A stretch of 64,000 bases of DNA from Nocardia sp. CY41 (GCF_009829325.1 NZ_VUOS01000015.1:124001-188000), one strand, 5' to 3'; shown: positions 43,975 through 52,762, counted from the first letter of the stretch. Numbers and translations are program-made. Notes: generated by a model from the letters alone, not told the origin.

Positions 43975-45351
43975 TCAGTTGCCGTCGCGGGTCCAGCGGA
44001 AGCGGTCGCCGGGCGCGTCGTGCAGCACGACTTTCGGTGGGATGGGCAGTTCATGGAAGGCGGACTCGTTCGAATCCATCTGGTAGCCAGCGGTATTCGG
44101 GTAGATCAGCAGGTCGCCGACCGCGGCGGCGCGGGGCAGCGGTACGCGCCGCCAGCTCAGCATGTCGGAATCCAGACAGGTGGCCGCGCCGACGCTGGTC
44201 GGTGTCGGGTCGCCGGGCCGCTCCGGCCACAGCACCGGATCGGGCAGGTACTCGCTGTCGAACCACTGCTCCGAGAGGCTGAGGCTGGTGCCGTCGACGG
44301 TGAGCAACCGGTAGGGCCGGCCGTGCGCATGCCTGGTCTTGCTGCCCTGCACGCGGAAGACGGTGCATCCCGCGTGCGCGAGCAGCGCGCGGCCCGGTTC
44401 GATCGCCAGGCGCACGGCGTTGTCCCGCAGCCGTCCGGCCAGATCGTCGTGGTCGAGAATCTGGGCGAGCATGGCCGCTCCGGGCACGGGAAAGTGGTAC
44501 GGATAGTACGAATCGAAGGACTTCCCGGAGTGGAACCACTGTCTGTTCACACCCGCGGTGAACTCCAGCGCGGCGTCCGCCGCGACGTAGTCGACCCCGA
44601 AGCCCCCGCCGATCGAGACCGTGGTGGCCGGATGTCCCAGCGTGCGCGCGTGCAGGCAGCGGGCGATCAGCTCGCCCGCCAGTTCCGCCCGTGCCACCGC
44701 GTCGTAGCCGGAGAGGTGAAAACTGAAGCCTTCCAGCCGGATCGAATCGTGCCCGCCCAGGATCGCGAGTGCGTCCTCGATTTCGCCAGGCGTCATGCCG
44801 AACCGGCTGGCCGAGGCCGTGGGCAGCACGCGGATCAGCACGCGCGCGGGCTCACTCGCGGGGGTCAGCGCGGCGAGCCGGTCGATCTCCCCGCGGTCGT
44901 CCACCGCGATCAGCGCTCCGTGCCGCGCGGCCAGCCACAGCAGTTCGTCCGCCTTGGCGGGGCCGGTCACCATGACTTCGGCGCCGCGCACGCCCTGCGC
45001 CAGCGCCGCGGTCAGCTCGCCGACGCTGGCGACGTCGACACCCGCACCGTTTTCCGCGCACGCGCGCGCGACGCACCCGGCTTTGTTCGCCTTCTTGCCG
45101 TAGTAGATCGTGCCCTGCACCCCGGCCTGCGTGAACGCGGCGCGGAAGGCTCGGATGTTGTGACCGACCCGCGCCGGATACATGACGTGGAACGGGCCGC
45201 CCATCGCGAAAGCCAGGTCTGCGAGAAGGTCCGGATCCGCGAGCAGGCGGCGCTCCCACGGGTCGAGATGCGCGGGCATCGGCGCCGCGCCGATCGACTC
45301 GTTCGCCTCGGCCCCCGGCTCCACGACGACACTCGCCTGTTCTAGACCCAC
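43975..45351 (-). CDS. Fold-type III PLP decarboxylase (LysA/SbnH-like)
   Basis: 458 residues. PLP lysine in YYGKKANK (Lys87), then GAGVDVASVGELTAA, HLSGYD, the phosphate loop SIGGGFG and a C-terminal half with CLDSDML, as in diaminopimelate-type decarboxylases. In staphyloferrin B the related SbnH decarboxylates a citryl-diaminopropionate intermediate. Here it lies between SbnA-like and SbnB-like genes, so a diamino acid or its conjugate is the expected substrate, but this is inference. GTG 45349-45351, six bases after GGAGG. Confidence 0.82.
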   Translation of the reverse strand: MGLEQASVVVEPGAEANESIGAAPMPAHLDPWERRLLADPDLLADLAFAMGGPFHVMYPARVGHNIRAFRAAFTQAGVQGTIYYGKKANKAGCVARACAENGAGVDVASVGELTAALAQGVRGAEVMVTGPAKADELLWLAARHGALIAVDDRGEIDRLAALTPASEPARVLIRVLPTASASRFGMTPGEIEDALAILGGHDSIRLEGFSFHLSGYDAVARAELAGELIARCLHARTLGHPATTVSIGGGFGVDYVAADAALEFTAGVNRQWFHSGKSFDSYYPYHFPVPGAAMLAQILDHDDLAGRLRDNAVRLAIEPGRALLAHAGCTVFRVQGSKTRHAHGRPYRLLTVDGTSLSLSEQWFDSEYLPDPVLWPERPGDPTPTSVGAATCLDSDMLSWRRVPLPRAAAVGDLLIYPNTAGYQMDSNESAFHELPIPPKVVLHDAPGDRFRWTRDGN

Positions 45352-45367
45352 CGGGTACCTCCGTGCG

Positions 45368-46390
45368 CTAATCCCACAGCGGCACCTCCGTGCCGCGGCC
45401 TTCGGCGATCGCCCGCTCGGCCAGCGCGTGAGCGACCGCGATGTCGGTCAGCACCAGTCCACTGTTGTAGACGAAGACGCGCTCCTCGTCCGAGCGGCGC
45501 GCGACCGCACGGCGATTCAGGATCTGCGGCAGTTCGGCGTCCACCGGGCGCAGCGTGCCGTCGGGGCCCGCCATGTCGGTGCCGGTCAGCGCCATCTGCT
45601 CGGCGCTGGTCGCGATCACGCGGTCGGCGTCGTGCAGCGTGGAGGGCGCGAGCCCGTAACCGACCAGCACCGCCACCGAACCCGGCGCGAGGTCGTCGGA
45701 TTCGAGCGCGACCTCGGTCGCCGGGCCCGCCGTCGCCAGCACGACGTCGGCCGTCGCCGCCGCGGCGCGCGGATCGGTGACCGTCTCGAGCAGCGCGTGC
45801 GGGTGGTGCTCGGCCAGCCCGCGGTGCACGGCTTCCAGGCCCTCGGGATGAGTGCCGTACACCATCAGTTTGCGCAGCTGCGGGTTCGCGGCGAGCAGAT
45901 GCGGTAGGGCGTTGCGTCCCTGAGTTCCGGTACCGATCAGCAGCACGCTCTCCGCGCCGCGGCGGATCGTCTCGCGCACCAGCAGGGCCGACACGGCGGG
46001 CGTGCGCAGCGCGCCGACCCGTGCGCAGTCCATCATCGCGATCGGCGCACCGGTGCTGTCGTCGTAGAGCGTGATGGTCGTGTAATACCGCTTGGTGCTG
46101 CGGTCGTGGCCTGGGTCGAACTTGTAGGAGGTCTTCATCGCCACCACGCGCCTGCGGCCGTCCCGGCCGAGCATGGCGTAGGCGACCGACCAGCCGTCCG
46201 GATTCGCGACGCTGAGCTTGCGCGGGTTGTCCGAATCACCCGCCGCCAGTGCCAGATATGCCTCTTCCACCGCGCGCACCACCGCGGCCGGTGTGATCGG
46301 CACGTCGGCGAGGTCGCTGCGGCTCAACACCCGCAGGGGTGTGCTTCGGTCACGCGTGCTCAAGGGGTCCTCGATCATGTCGTACTGCAT
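45368..46390 (-). CDS. SbnB-like NAD-dependent dehydrogenase (ornithine cyclodeaminase family)
   Basis: 340 residues. The NAD loop is VLLIGTGTQGRNALPHL, and MKTSYKFDPGHDRSTKRYYTT resembles the substrate region of SbnB/VioK relatives. SbnB oxidises N-(2-amino-2-carboxyethyl)-glutamate to diaminopropionate, 2-oxoglutarate and NADH; the pair SbnA/SbnB together supplies diaminopropionate. ATG 46388-46390 has AGGAG four bases upstream; ATG 46376-46378 is an alternative. It overlaps the upstream oxygenase gene by 41 bases and precedes the decarboxylase by 16. Confidence 0.82.
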   Translation of the reverse strand: MQYDMIEDPLSTRDRSTPLRVLSRSDLADVPITPAAVVRAVEEAYLALAAGDSDNPRKLSVANPDGWSVAYAMLGRDGRRRVVAMKTSYKFDPGHDRSTKRYYTTITLYDDSTGAPIAMMDCARVGALRTPAVSALLVRETIRRGAESVLLIGTGTQGRNALPHLLAANPQLRKLMVYGTHPEGLEAVHRGLAEHHPHALLETVTDPRAAAATADVVLATAGPATEVALESDDLAPGSVAVLVGYGLAPSTLHDADRVIATSAEQMALTGTDMAGPDGTLRPVDAELPQILNRRAVARRSDEERVFVYNSGLVLTDIAVAHALAERAIAEGRGTEVPLWD

Positions 46391-47507
46391 CCCGCTCCTG
46401 AGTGCCGCTCTCGACCGGCGGGGTGTCCGCCGTTCGGAACGGGGCCACGGTTCGTTGCCCGTAGCCATTCTCGTCGGCTTCCTCGGCTCGCCGCCGACGT
46501 TCCGGAAGCCGGATGTTCACTCGCTTGAGCCACCGGTCGGTGCCGTCGTACCGCGCGGTGAACGGCACCCGGCCGTGCACGGCGACGTCGTTGTCCACCA
46601 GCAACAGCTCGCCGGGGAAGAGCGCGGCGGTCACGCTTACGCGTTCGAGTTCGGCGGCGAGATGCGCGTAGGCCGCGCGGAATTCCGGATCGGCGTCGGA
46701 GAGCGGGGTGTACGCCGGGTCGTAGCGCAGGGTCTGCCCCTCGGTTCCGTCGGCGCTCCACAACGTCGGAATCGGTGGGGCGGTGTAGTTTTCGTGTCCG
46801 GTGCCGTAGGAGACGTCCGGCAGGATCGGAAGTGTCGGTGTGCTGAGCAGCTCACGCTCCGCGCCGGACAGCTCGATGCGCCGCACCGACGACACGGTGG
46901 TGCCGACCAGATCCGGATTGCGCAGACACCCGAGCATCAGCAGGTTGGCGCGCCGCGGATGAAAGGCGTCCTCGGTGTGCGGGCTCAGCAGCACCGCGCT
47001 GCTGGCGCCGGACTGTTCGTGCTCGTGACCGGCTGCCGGGACGATGTTGTTGACCAGACGTCCGTCCTGTTGACCCTGCCAGCCGAACGGCTCACCGGCA
47101 CTGCGCGCGAGCAGCAGCATGACCAGGTCGAGTTCGTACGAGCGCGCGCGCCGCGCCGGATCGCCGCTCCAGCGCGCCGCTTCCCGCCAGCTCGGCGGCG
47201 TGGGACCGAACTCGTTGTCGGTCAGGGGAAGACGGCCTACGACGGTCGCGCCGGCCGGGGTGGCGGGCGGACGCATGGCGTGGCGCACCTCGGCGGGCAG
47301 CGCCGCGGCGCCGGCATCGATCCGTTCGATGAGCGCCGGGTCGGCGAGGGTGCGCGCGGCGGCGGCGGGATCGGCGAGCGCGAGATCGAGTGTGGCGGAG
47401 ATCTCCCTGGCGAGCGCGCGCACGGCGCGGCCGGCTCCGGGGGACAACTCCCGTCGTTCGAGATCTTGGGGGTGAAGCGTCTTACGTTCGGAGAGAACGC
47501 TTTTCAC
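46350..47507 (-). CDS. Fe(II)/2-oxoglutarate oxygenase, clavaminate-synthase/VioC-like
   Basis: About 385 residues. The iron site is the HxE type of this branch: His177 and Glu179 in SPHTEDAFHPRRAN, with the distal His near 311 in DNDVAVHGRVPF, followed by RYDGTDRWLKR, which holds the 2-oxoglutarate-binding Arg. VioC and AsnO relatives hydroxylate amino acids at the beta carbon, so the product of the operon may be hydroxylated. GTG 47505-47507 has AAGGG six bases upstream; the frame is open to 47549 without a ribosome site. An IdeR-like box lies 77 to 95 bases upstream. Confidence 0.85.
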   Translation of the reverse strand: MKSVLSERKTLHPQDLERRELSPGAGRAVRALAREISATLDLALADPAAAARTLADPALIERIDAGAAALPAEVRHAMRPPATPAGATVVGRLPLTDNEFGPTPPSWREAARWSGDPARRARSYELDLVMLLLARSAGEPFGWQGQQDGRLVNNIVPAAGHEHEQSGASSAVLLSPHTEDAFHPRRANLLMLGCLRNPDLVGTTVSSVRRIELSGAERELLSTPTLPILPDVSYGTGHENYTAPPIPTLWSADGTEGQTLRYDPAYTPLSDADPEFRAAYAHLAAELERVSVTAALFPGELLLVDNDVAVHGRVPFTARYDGTDRWLKRVNIRLPERRRRAEEADENGYGQRTVAPFRTADTPPVESGTQERDAVRHDRGPLEHA

Positions 47508-47583
47508 CGGGTATCCCTTCTTCGCATCGGTTCGAAAAGCAGGGGTCACGAGTTATCATGCGAAGGTAACCCTTCGGGCATAG

Positions 47584-47602
47584 TGAAGCAAGCCTTACCT
47601 AA
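47584..47602 (-). promoter_or_regulatory. IdeR-like iron box for the oxygenase/Sbn-like operon
   Basis: TGAAGCAAGCCTTACCTAA on the plus strand; on the minus strand it starts TTAGGTAAGGCTTGC. It matches about 16 of 19 positions of a degenerate IdeR consensus (W at the weak positions). A separate CGAAGG/CCTTCG inverted repeat lies at 47561-47576, closer to the gene. Confidence 0.6.
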
Positions 47603-47753
47603 GCGAGTCGAAGAAAATATAGCAGAATCGCATAACTTCGGATCGGGTGAATGCGGCGGTCCGCGGGCGAGCTCGAGGCCGGTCGGCAAGTTTGCGGGAA
47701 ATGCGCCCTTACGCTGCCGTTTCGGTGCTGGTATCGGCGAGTCGCGCGACGGA

Positions 47754-47772
47754 TTAGGCTAGCCTGTCCTGA
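47754..47772 (+). promoter_or_regulatory. IdeR-like iron box for the ABC importer operon
   Basis: TTAGGCTAGCCTGTCCTGA, matching 15 of 19 consensus positions, with a perfect AGGCTAGCCT core at 47756-47765. It ends 55 bases before the start codon of the binding protein. Confidence 0.62.
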
Positions 47773-47827
47773 TCGCACTGTGCGCGCGGTACCGCGATGG
47801 ATTCGGTTCAGGAAGAGGGGCAGCGCA

Positions 47828-49345
47828 ATGGTTATGAATCGACGGCAACTGCTGCGGTCGAGTCTCGGGGCGGGAGCGGTGCTGCTGGCCGCCGCGTGTT
47901 CCGACGGCGGCGACACGTCCGGACCGGCGCGGCGTGGCGGCACGCTGCGGGTCGGCGCGCTGGGCACCACGGCACGCATCGAACGGGACCCGCACGCCAA
48001 CCTCAGCAACGACAGCGATTTCCTGATCACGTCCTTGGTCTACGACGCGCTCACGGTGCCAGGTGGAAACCCGAATGTCTTGCCGCGCCTGGCGACTCGC
48101 TGGGAGCCCGATGCCGATCGACGGCGCTGGAGCTTCACCCTGGCCGAGAACGCGACCTTCCACGACGGGTCACCGGTGACCTCCGAGGACGTCGTGTGGT
48201 CGCTGCGCAGGCTGCGCACGGTCGGCGGCGCCTCGAAGATGCCGGTGGCAGTGGAGGACATCACCGCCGATGGGCCGAACCGGGTGGTCCTGGCCGTGCC
48301 CGAGCCGAATACCCAACTGCCGCTGCTGGTCCGGTTGATGACCTTCACCGCCAAGAAGGACACCACCGACTTCACCGGCGCGGTCGGCAGCGGACCGTTC
48401 CGGTTGGAGTCCTATCAGGGCGGCAACGCCCGGCTGGTGCGCAACGAGCGGTGGCACGGCGGGCCGCCGCCGCTGGACGCCATCGAGGTCACCATGTTCG
48501 AAAGCGTGACCGCGCTGGGCAACGCGGTGCTCGGCGGGCAGATCGACCTGGCCTCGAACGTCGGCGCGATCGCGGGCCGCACGGCCGACGGGCGCGGCGA
48601 CCTGACGGTCGTGCGCCGCCCGAACGACACGGTCGTCGGCGTCGCCATGCGTACCTCCGACGGGCCGTTCGCCGACGCGCGGGTGCGCACTGCCCTTCGG
48701 CTCGGTGTCGACCGCAAAGCCCTTGTCAACCAGGTGCATTCCGGATACGGAACGATCGCCAACGACATCCTCGGCACCGGCGATCCGCTCTACGACACCT
48801 CCCTCGCTCAGCGCACCCGCGACGTGGACCGCGCGAAGGCGCTGCTGCGCGAGGCGAATTTCGACACCGGACGCGGCTACCCGCTCGTCACCAAGGCCGA
48901 GGCGCCCGGCGAGGTCGAATCGGCCAAGGTGATCGCCACCCAGCTCGCCGAGATCGGCGTCCGGCTGGAAGTCCTCACCCAGGAGCCGAACGCCTTCTAC
49001 GACCAGACCTGGCTGAAGGCGCCGCTGTACACGATCTCGTGGGGCACCAACGATTCCACGCTGTTCTTCGCGAGCAAACTGCTGTCCAGCGGTTCGAACC
49101 GCAACGAGACCGGCTTCAAGGACGCGGCGTTCGACGCGGCCACGGCCAAGGCGCTCGCCGCGCACAGCGACGAGGAATACCGGCAGGCCGCGCAGGAATT
49201 GCAGCGCATCCAGTACGAGCGCGGCGGTTACCTGGTCTGGGGCATGGCCGACGGCATCGACATCGCCGCCGCCCGGGTGCGCGACCTGCCCACGCTCGGC
49301 GGATTCGCCCGGGTCCAGCTGGAGAAGGCCTGGCTGGCCGGGTGA
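47828..49345 (+). CDS. ABC importer substrate-binding lipoprotein (SBP family 5)
   Basis: 505 residues. A twin-arginine-like N terminus (NRRQLLRSS) leads to the lipobox LAAAC with Cys24, so the mature protein is anchored outside the membrane. The DppA/OppA/NikA fold is shown by LATRWEPDADRRRWSFTLAENATFHDGSPVTSEDVVWSL (quoted in parts) and GSGPFRLESY. Such proteins bind peptides, nickel chelates or opine-type metallophores. ATG 47828 follows GAGGGG; ATG 47834 is possible. An iron box upstream and the divergent Sbn-like operon suggest a metal chelate as ligand. Confidence 0.87.
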   Translation: MVMNRRQLLRSSLGAGAVLLAAACSDGGDTSGPARRGGTLRVGALGTTARIERDPHANLSNDSDFLITSLVYDALTVPGGNPNVLPRLATRWEPDADRRRWSFTLAENATFHDGSPVTSEDVVWSLRRLRTVGGASKMPVAVEDITADGPNRVVLAVPEPNTQLPLLVRLMTFTAKKDTTDFTGAVGSGPFRLESYQGGNARLVRNERWHGGPPPLDAIEVTMFESVTALGNAVLGGQIDLASNVGAIAGRTADGRGDLTVVRRPNDTVVGVAMRTSDGPFADARVRTALRLGVDRKALVNQVHSGYGTIANDILGTGDPLYDTSLAQRTRDVDRAKALLREANFDTGRGYPLVTKAEAPGEVESAKVIATQLAEIGVRLEVLTQEPNAFYDQTWLKAPLYTISWGTNDSTLFFASKLLSSGSNRNETGFKDAAFDAATAKALAAHSDEEYRQAAQELQRIQYERGGYLVWGMADGIDIAAARVRDLPTLGGFARVQLEKAWLAG

Positions 49346-50271
49346 TCTCGTTCGCGCGACTCCTGCTGCGGCGCGTCATCCTGCTGGTGACGCTGCTGGC
49401 CTGTGTCTTCGTCGCCGTGGACCTGCTGCCGGGCAGCACCGCCCGCGCGGTCCTCGGCCGGGAGGCCGCGCCGGAGCAGATCGCGGCCAAAGAACACGAA
49501 CTCGGCCTGGACCGGCCGCTGGCGGTTCGGTTCTGGCAGTGGATATCGGGTGTCGCCACCGGCGATTTCGGGCGCACCGCGCGCGGACGGCCGGTCAACG
49601 ACCTGCTGGTAGACAAATTCCCGCCGACGCTGCTGCTCGGTGGGCTCGCGCTCGCGGTGACGGTGCTGGCCTCGCTCGCGCTCGGCGCGTGGTGGGCTAC
49701 GCGACCGGGCAGCGTGGCCGCGCGCGTGTTGCAGCCGACGACGACCACCGCGGTGGCCGTTCCCGAATTCGTGATCGCCACCGTGCTGATCCTGGTGTTC
49801 GCATTGGCGCTGGGCTGGTTGCCCGCGGTGACCATCACCGGCCGCTCGGGGATGCCCGCCGGACCGGAAATGCTGGTGCTGCCGGTGTTCGCGCTCGCGT
49901 TGCCCCAGATCGGGTGGAACACCAGGGTGGTGCGCGCGGCCCTGGCCGACGCCGCGCTCGCTCCCCATGTGGAAAGCGCCGTGCTGGACGGTCTTTCGAG
50001 CGGCGCGGTGCTGGTGCGGCATGTGCTGCCGTTCGCGTTGCCGACGATCGTCGCCAGCTTCGCCACCACGGTGGGGATGCTGCTCGGCGGGGCGCTGGTG
50101 GTGGAGACGGTCTTCAACTACCCGGGTCTCGGTGCGGTTCTGGCCGGTTCGGTGGCCGATCGCGACACTTCGGTGGTCGCCGCGGTCGTCGCGCTGTCCG
50201 GGGTGGTCATCATGGTCGTGCTCGCGGTCGCTGACGGTATCCGCACCTGGTCGCTGCGGGGGCGGCGATGA
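49342..50271 (+). CDS. ABC importer permease (DppB/NikB-like)
   Basis: 309-residue membrane protein with six predicted segments and the cytoplasmic EAA-type loop AVLDGLSSGAVLVRHVLP near residue 215. The N-terminal RLLLRRVILLVTLLACVFVAVDLLPG is characteristic of the DppB family. GTG 49342 overlaps the stop of the binding protein gene (GTGA), and the next gene overlaps its stop. Confidence 0.9.
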   Translation: MISFARLLLRRVILLVTLLACVFVAVDLLPGSTARAVLGREAAPEQIAAKEHELGLDRPLAVRFWQWISGVATGDFGRTARGRPVNDLLVDKFPPTLLLGGLALAVTVLASLALGAWWATRPGSVAARVLQPTTTTAVAVPEFVIATVLILVFALALGWLPAVTITGRSGMPAGPEMLVLPVFALALPQIGWNTRVVRAALADAALAPHVESAVLDGLSSGAVLVRHVLPFALPTIVASFATTVGMLLGGALVVETVFNYPGLGAVLAGSVADRDTSVVAAVVALSGVVIMVVLAVADGIRTWSLRGRR

Positions 50272-51089
50272 ACGCCGCCACGCAGGTCGCGAGGCGGGCG
50301 CGGCGACGGCTCGGCCGGCTGACGGTCGCGCCCGCGCTGCTGGTCACACTGCTGGCGGCGGCAGGGCCGACGCTGGCCCCGCATCCGGCCGAGGAGGCGA
50401 TCGGCATCCCGTTCGGCGCTCCCGGCGCGGGCGCGCCGCTGGGCACCGACCGGCTCGGCCGTGACGTGCTCAGCCACCTGCTCTACGGCGGGTGGGGTTT
50501 GCTGCTCGTCGCCGCGATCATCGCCGTGCTGGTGACCGGATTGTCGTGTGTCCTCGGCACGGTCGCGGCGCTGCGCCCGCGGATCGGCGCGTGGATCGAA
50601 CTGGGTACCGACCTGTTCATCCTGCTGCCCGCGGTGCTGGGGATCCTGCTCGTGCTGACCTCCTGGCCGGACGCGGGCATCGCGGGGCTGATCGTGCTGG
50701 CGTTGCTGTTCGGCGTCCCCTATTGCGCGCGCATCTTCACGGCCGCCGCCGCCGGTGTCGCGGCCTCCGGATATGTCGAGAGCGCCCGAGCCGCGGGTGA
50801 GTCGCTCGGGCATCTCGTGTTCCGTGAGGTGATTCCGAATCTGCGCGCGGTGACGACGACTCAGCTCGGGTTGCGTTTCGTGGCCGGGGTGTACCTCGTG
50901 AGCACGGCGTCGTTCCTGCAACTACCGACGACACTGGGCGCGAGCAACTGGGCGGTCATGGTGCGCGAGAACGCCTCCGGCATGCTGCTCAATCCCTGGG
51001 CGGTGCTGGCTCCGAGCCTCGCGATCACGATCGTCGCGGTGAGCGTGAACCTGGCGGTGTCGGCGTTCGGGCGAGGGGAGCGAGAATGA
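50268..51089 (+). CDS. ABC importer permease (DppC/NikC-like)
   Basis: 273 residues, hydrophobic. LGTDRLGRDVLSHLLYG is the DppC family hallmark and ESARAAGESLGHLVFREVIPN is the ATPase-contact loop. ATG 50268 overlaps the previous stop by four bases; its own stop overlaps the ATPase gene. Partner of the DppB-like permease. Confidence 0.9.
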   Translation: MNAATQVARRARRRLGRLTVAPALLVTLLAAAGPTLAPHPAEEAIGIPFGAPGAGAPLGTDRLGRDVLSHLLYGGWGLLLVAAIIAVLVTGLSCVLGTVAALRPRIGAWIELGTDLFILLPAVLGILLVLTSWPDAGIAGLIVLALLFGVPYCARIFTAAAAGVAASGYVESARAAGESLGHLVFREVIPNLRAVTTTQLGLRFVAGVYLVSTASFLQLPTTLGASNWAVMVRENASGMLLNPWAVLAPSLAITIVAVSVNLAVSAFGRGERE

Positions 51090-52762
51090 ACGCGCACGTC
51101 GTCAAATGGGAAAGCCGGACGGGGGAGGCGGCTGCGTGCGCCGGGCACGACCTCGTCGCGGTCGAGGGTCTGACCGTACTGAGTCCGGACGGACGGGAAT
51201 TGGCCGGACCGGTGACATTCCGGATTCCGGCGGGCACGGTCACGGCACTCACCGGTCCGTCCGGGTCGGGCAAATCCACGGTCATGCGCGCCCTGCTCGG
51301 GCAGCTGCCGTCGGCCGCGGCGCGCGCGACGGGTTCGGTGTCGGTCGCCGGACACGAAGTCTTCGCGCTCGATCGTGCGGCGCTGCATCGCTTCCGGCGT
51401 CGGCACATCGCCTACGTCGGGCAGGACCCGGGTTCGGCGCTGAACCCGCTGCTGCGCGTGCGCGCACTGCTGCGCGAGGTCGCGCCGCGGGCGCCCGAGT
51501 CCACCCTGATCGACACGCTCGCGTCGGTCGGTCTGTCGCCGGACTATCTGCGCCGCCGCCCCGGTGAACTGTCCGGCGGTCAGCAGCGCCGCGTCGCCCT
51601 CGCCAGGGCGCTGATCCGCCGGACCGGCGTGCTGGTGCTCGACGAGCCGCTCGCCGGGCTGCACGGCGCGCTGCGCACCGATATCGCCGGGCAGCTCGCG
51701 GCGCTGGCCCGCGAGCGGTCGGCGGCGATCCTGCTGTCCGGGCACGACACCGCCCTCGTGCACTCGATCGCCGACGACATCGTCGAACTCGGCGCGATCC
51801 TTCCGGCGTCCGTCCATCCGGTTCCGGTGAATGGTCTGTCGGGGAAGGCCTCTGCAGGCCCATCCGCGAGCGGGACGACCGCCGACTCGGCCGATGTCCC
51901 GGCAGCCGGTGAACCGGCCGAGCCTGTGGTGGCAGCGAGCGGTGCCCGGCAGGCGCGCCCTGACTCCGACCGGGCGCGAAACGGCTCGGCAGGCAGAGTT
52001 CCGGCCGCAGACGACCGGCCGCGCGGTGATGTGGTGCTGCGGGCCAGAGGAATCAGCGCCTCGATCGACGGACACCGGGTGCTCGCCGATATCGACCTCG
52101 CGCTCGAAGCGGGCTCTGCGCTCGCGGTGGTCGGCGCGTCTGGCGCGGGCAAGACCACCTTGGCGCGCGTCATCGCGGGATTGCACGGTTCGGCGACCGG
52201 TGCACTCGAACTGGGCGGGACCGCGATCACCGTGGGTGCGGACCGGCGAATCCGATACGGCGCGGGCGGGATACAACTGGTCACCCAGAATCCGAGGTCC
52301 GCGCTCAACCCCCGCCGCACAGTGGCGCAGGCAGTCGGCCGCCCGCTGCGGCGGATCGGGCGCGTCGCGCGCCGGGATCTCGCGCCGCGGATCACCGAAC
52401 TCCTCGCCGCTGTCGAGCTGTCCGCCGACCTGGCCGCCCGCTACCCGCACGAGCTGTCCGGCGGCCAGCGCCAGCGCGTGGCCTTGGCCCGCGCCCTCGC
52501 CGCCGAACCCGCCGTGCTGCTGTGCGACGAGATCACCTCGGCACTGGACCACAACACCGCGGCGGCGATCATGGCGCTGCTGGACCGGATTCGCACCGAA
52601 CGCGGAACCGCCCTGCTGATCATCACCCACGACATGGCCTTGGTAGCCGAATACTGCCCTGCGCTGCTCGTTCTCGATCAGGGTCGCATCGTCGAAACAG
52701 GTGACACCGAAACGGTTCTCGCCGCGCCGATGCACAACGCGACCAGCGAACTGCTCGTCTGA
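51086..52762 (+). CDS. Fused two-domain ABC importer ATPase (DppD-DppF-like)
   Basis: 558 residues holding both nucleotide-binding domains. First: Walker A GPSGSGKST (57-65), QDPGSALNP, LSGGQQRRVALARAL, LDEPLAG. Second: GASGAGKTT (about 350), QNPRSALNP, LSGGQRQRVALARAL and CDEITSALD. The linker (about 225-300) is Ala/Pro/Ser-rich. The LSGGQ, Walker A and B motifs are intact in both domains. Fusion makes the importer complete with four genes. ATG 51086 overlaps the permease stop. Confidence 0.9.
   Translation: MNAHVVKWESRTGEAAACAGHDLVAVEGLTVLSPDGRELAGPVTFRIPAGTVTALTGPSGSGKSTVMRALLGQLPSAAARATGSVSVAGHEVFALDRAALHRFRRRHIAYVGQDPGSALNPLLRVRALLREVAPRAPESTLIDTLASVGLSPDYLRRRPGELSGGQQRRVALARALIRRTGVLVLDEPLAGLHGALRTDIAGQLAALARERSAAILLSGHDTALVHSIADDIVELGAILPASVHPVPVNGLSGKASAGPSASGTTADSADVPAAGEPAEPVVAASGARQARPDSDRARNGSAGRVPAADDRPRGDVVLRARGISASIDGHRVLADIDLALEAGSALAVVGASGAGKTTLARVIAGLHGSATGALELGGTAITVGADRRIRYGAGGIQLVTQNPRSALNPRRTVAQAVGRPLRRIGRVARRDLAPRITELLAAVELSADLAARYPHELSGGQRQRVALARALAAEPAVLLCDEITSALDHNTAAAIMALLDRIRTERGTALLIITHDMALVAEYCPALLVLDQGRIVETGDTETVLAAPMHNATSELLV

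Noticed and set aside
41454..47507. Complete staphyloferrin B or viomycin-type pathway
   Set aside because: No NIS synthetases, citrate synthase or NRPS genes are present, so only the diaminopropionate-type steps are shared.
47508..47827. Zur-type zinc box in the divergent metallophore-type promoter
   Set aside because: No sequence with a convincing AT-rich Zur palindrome was found; the IdeR-like sites fit better. By-eye search only.
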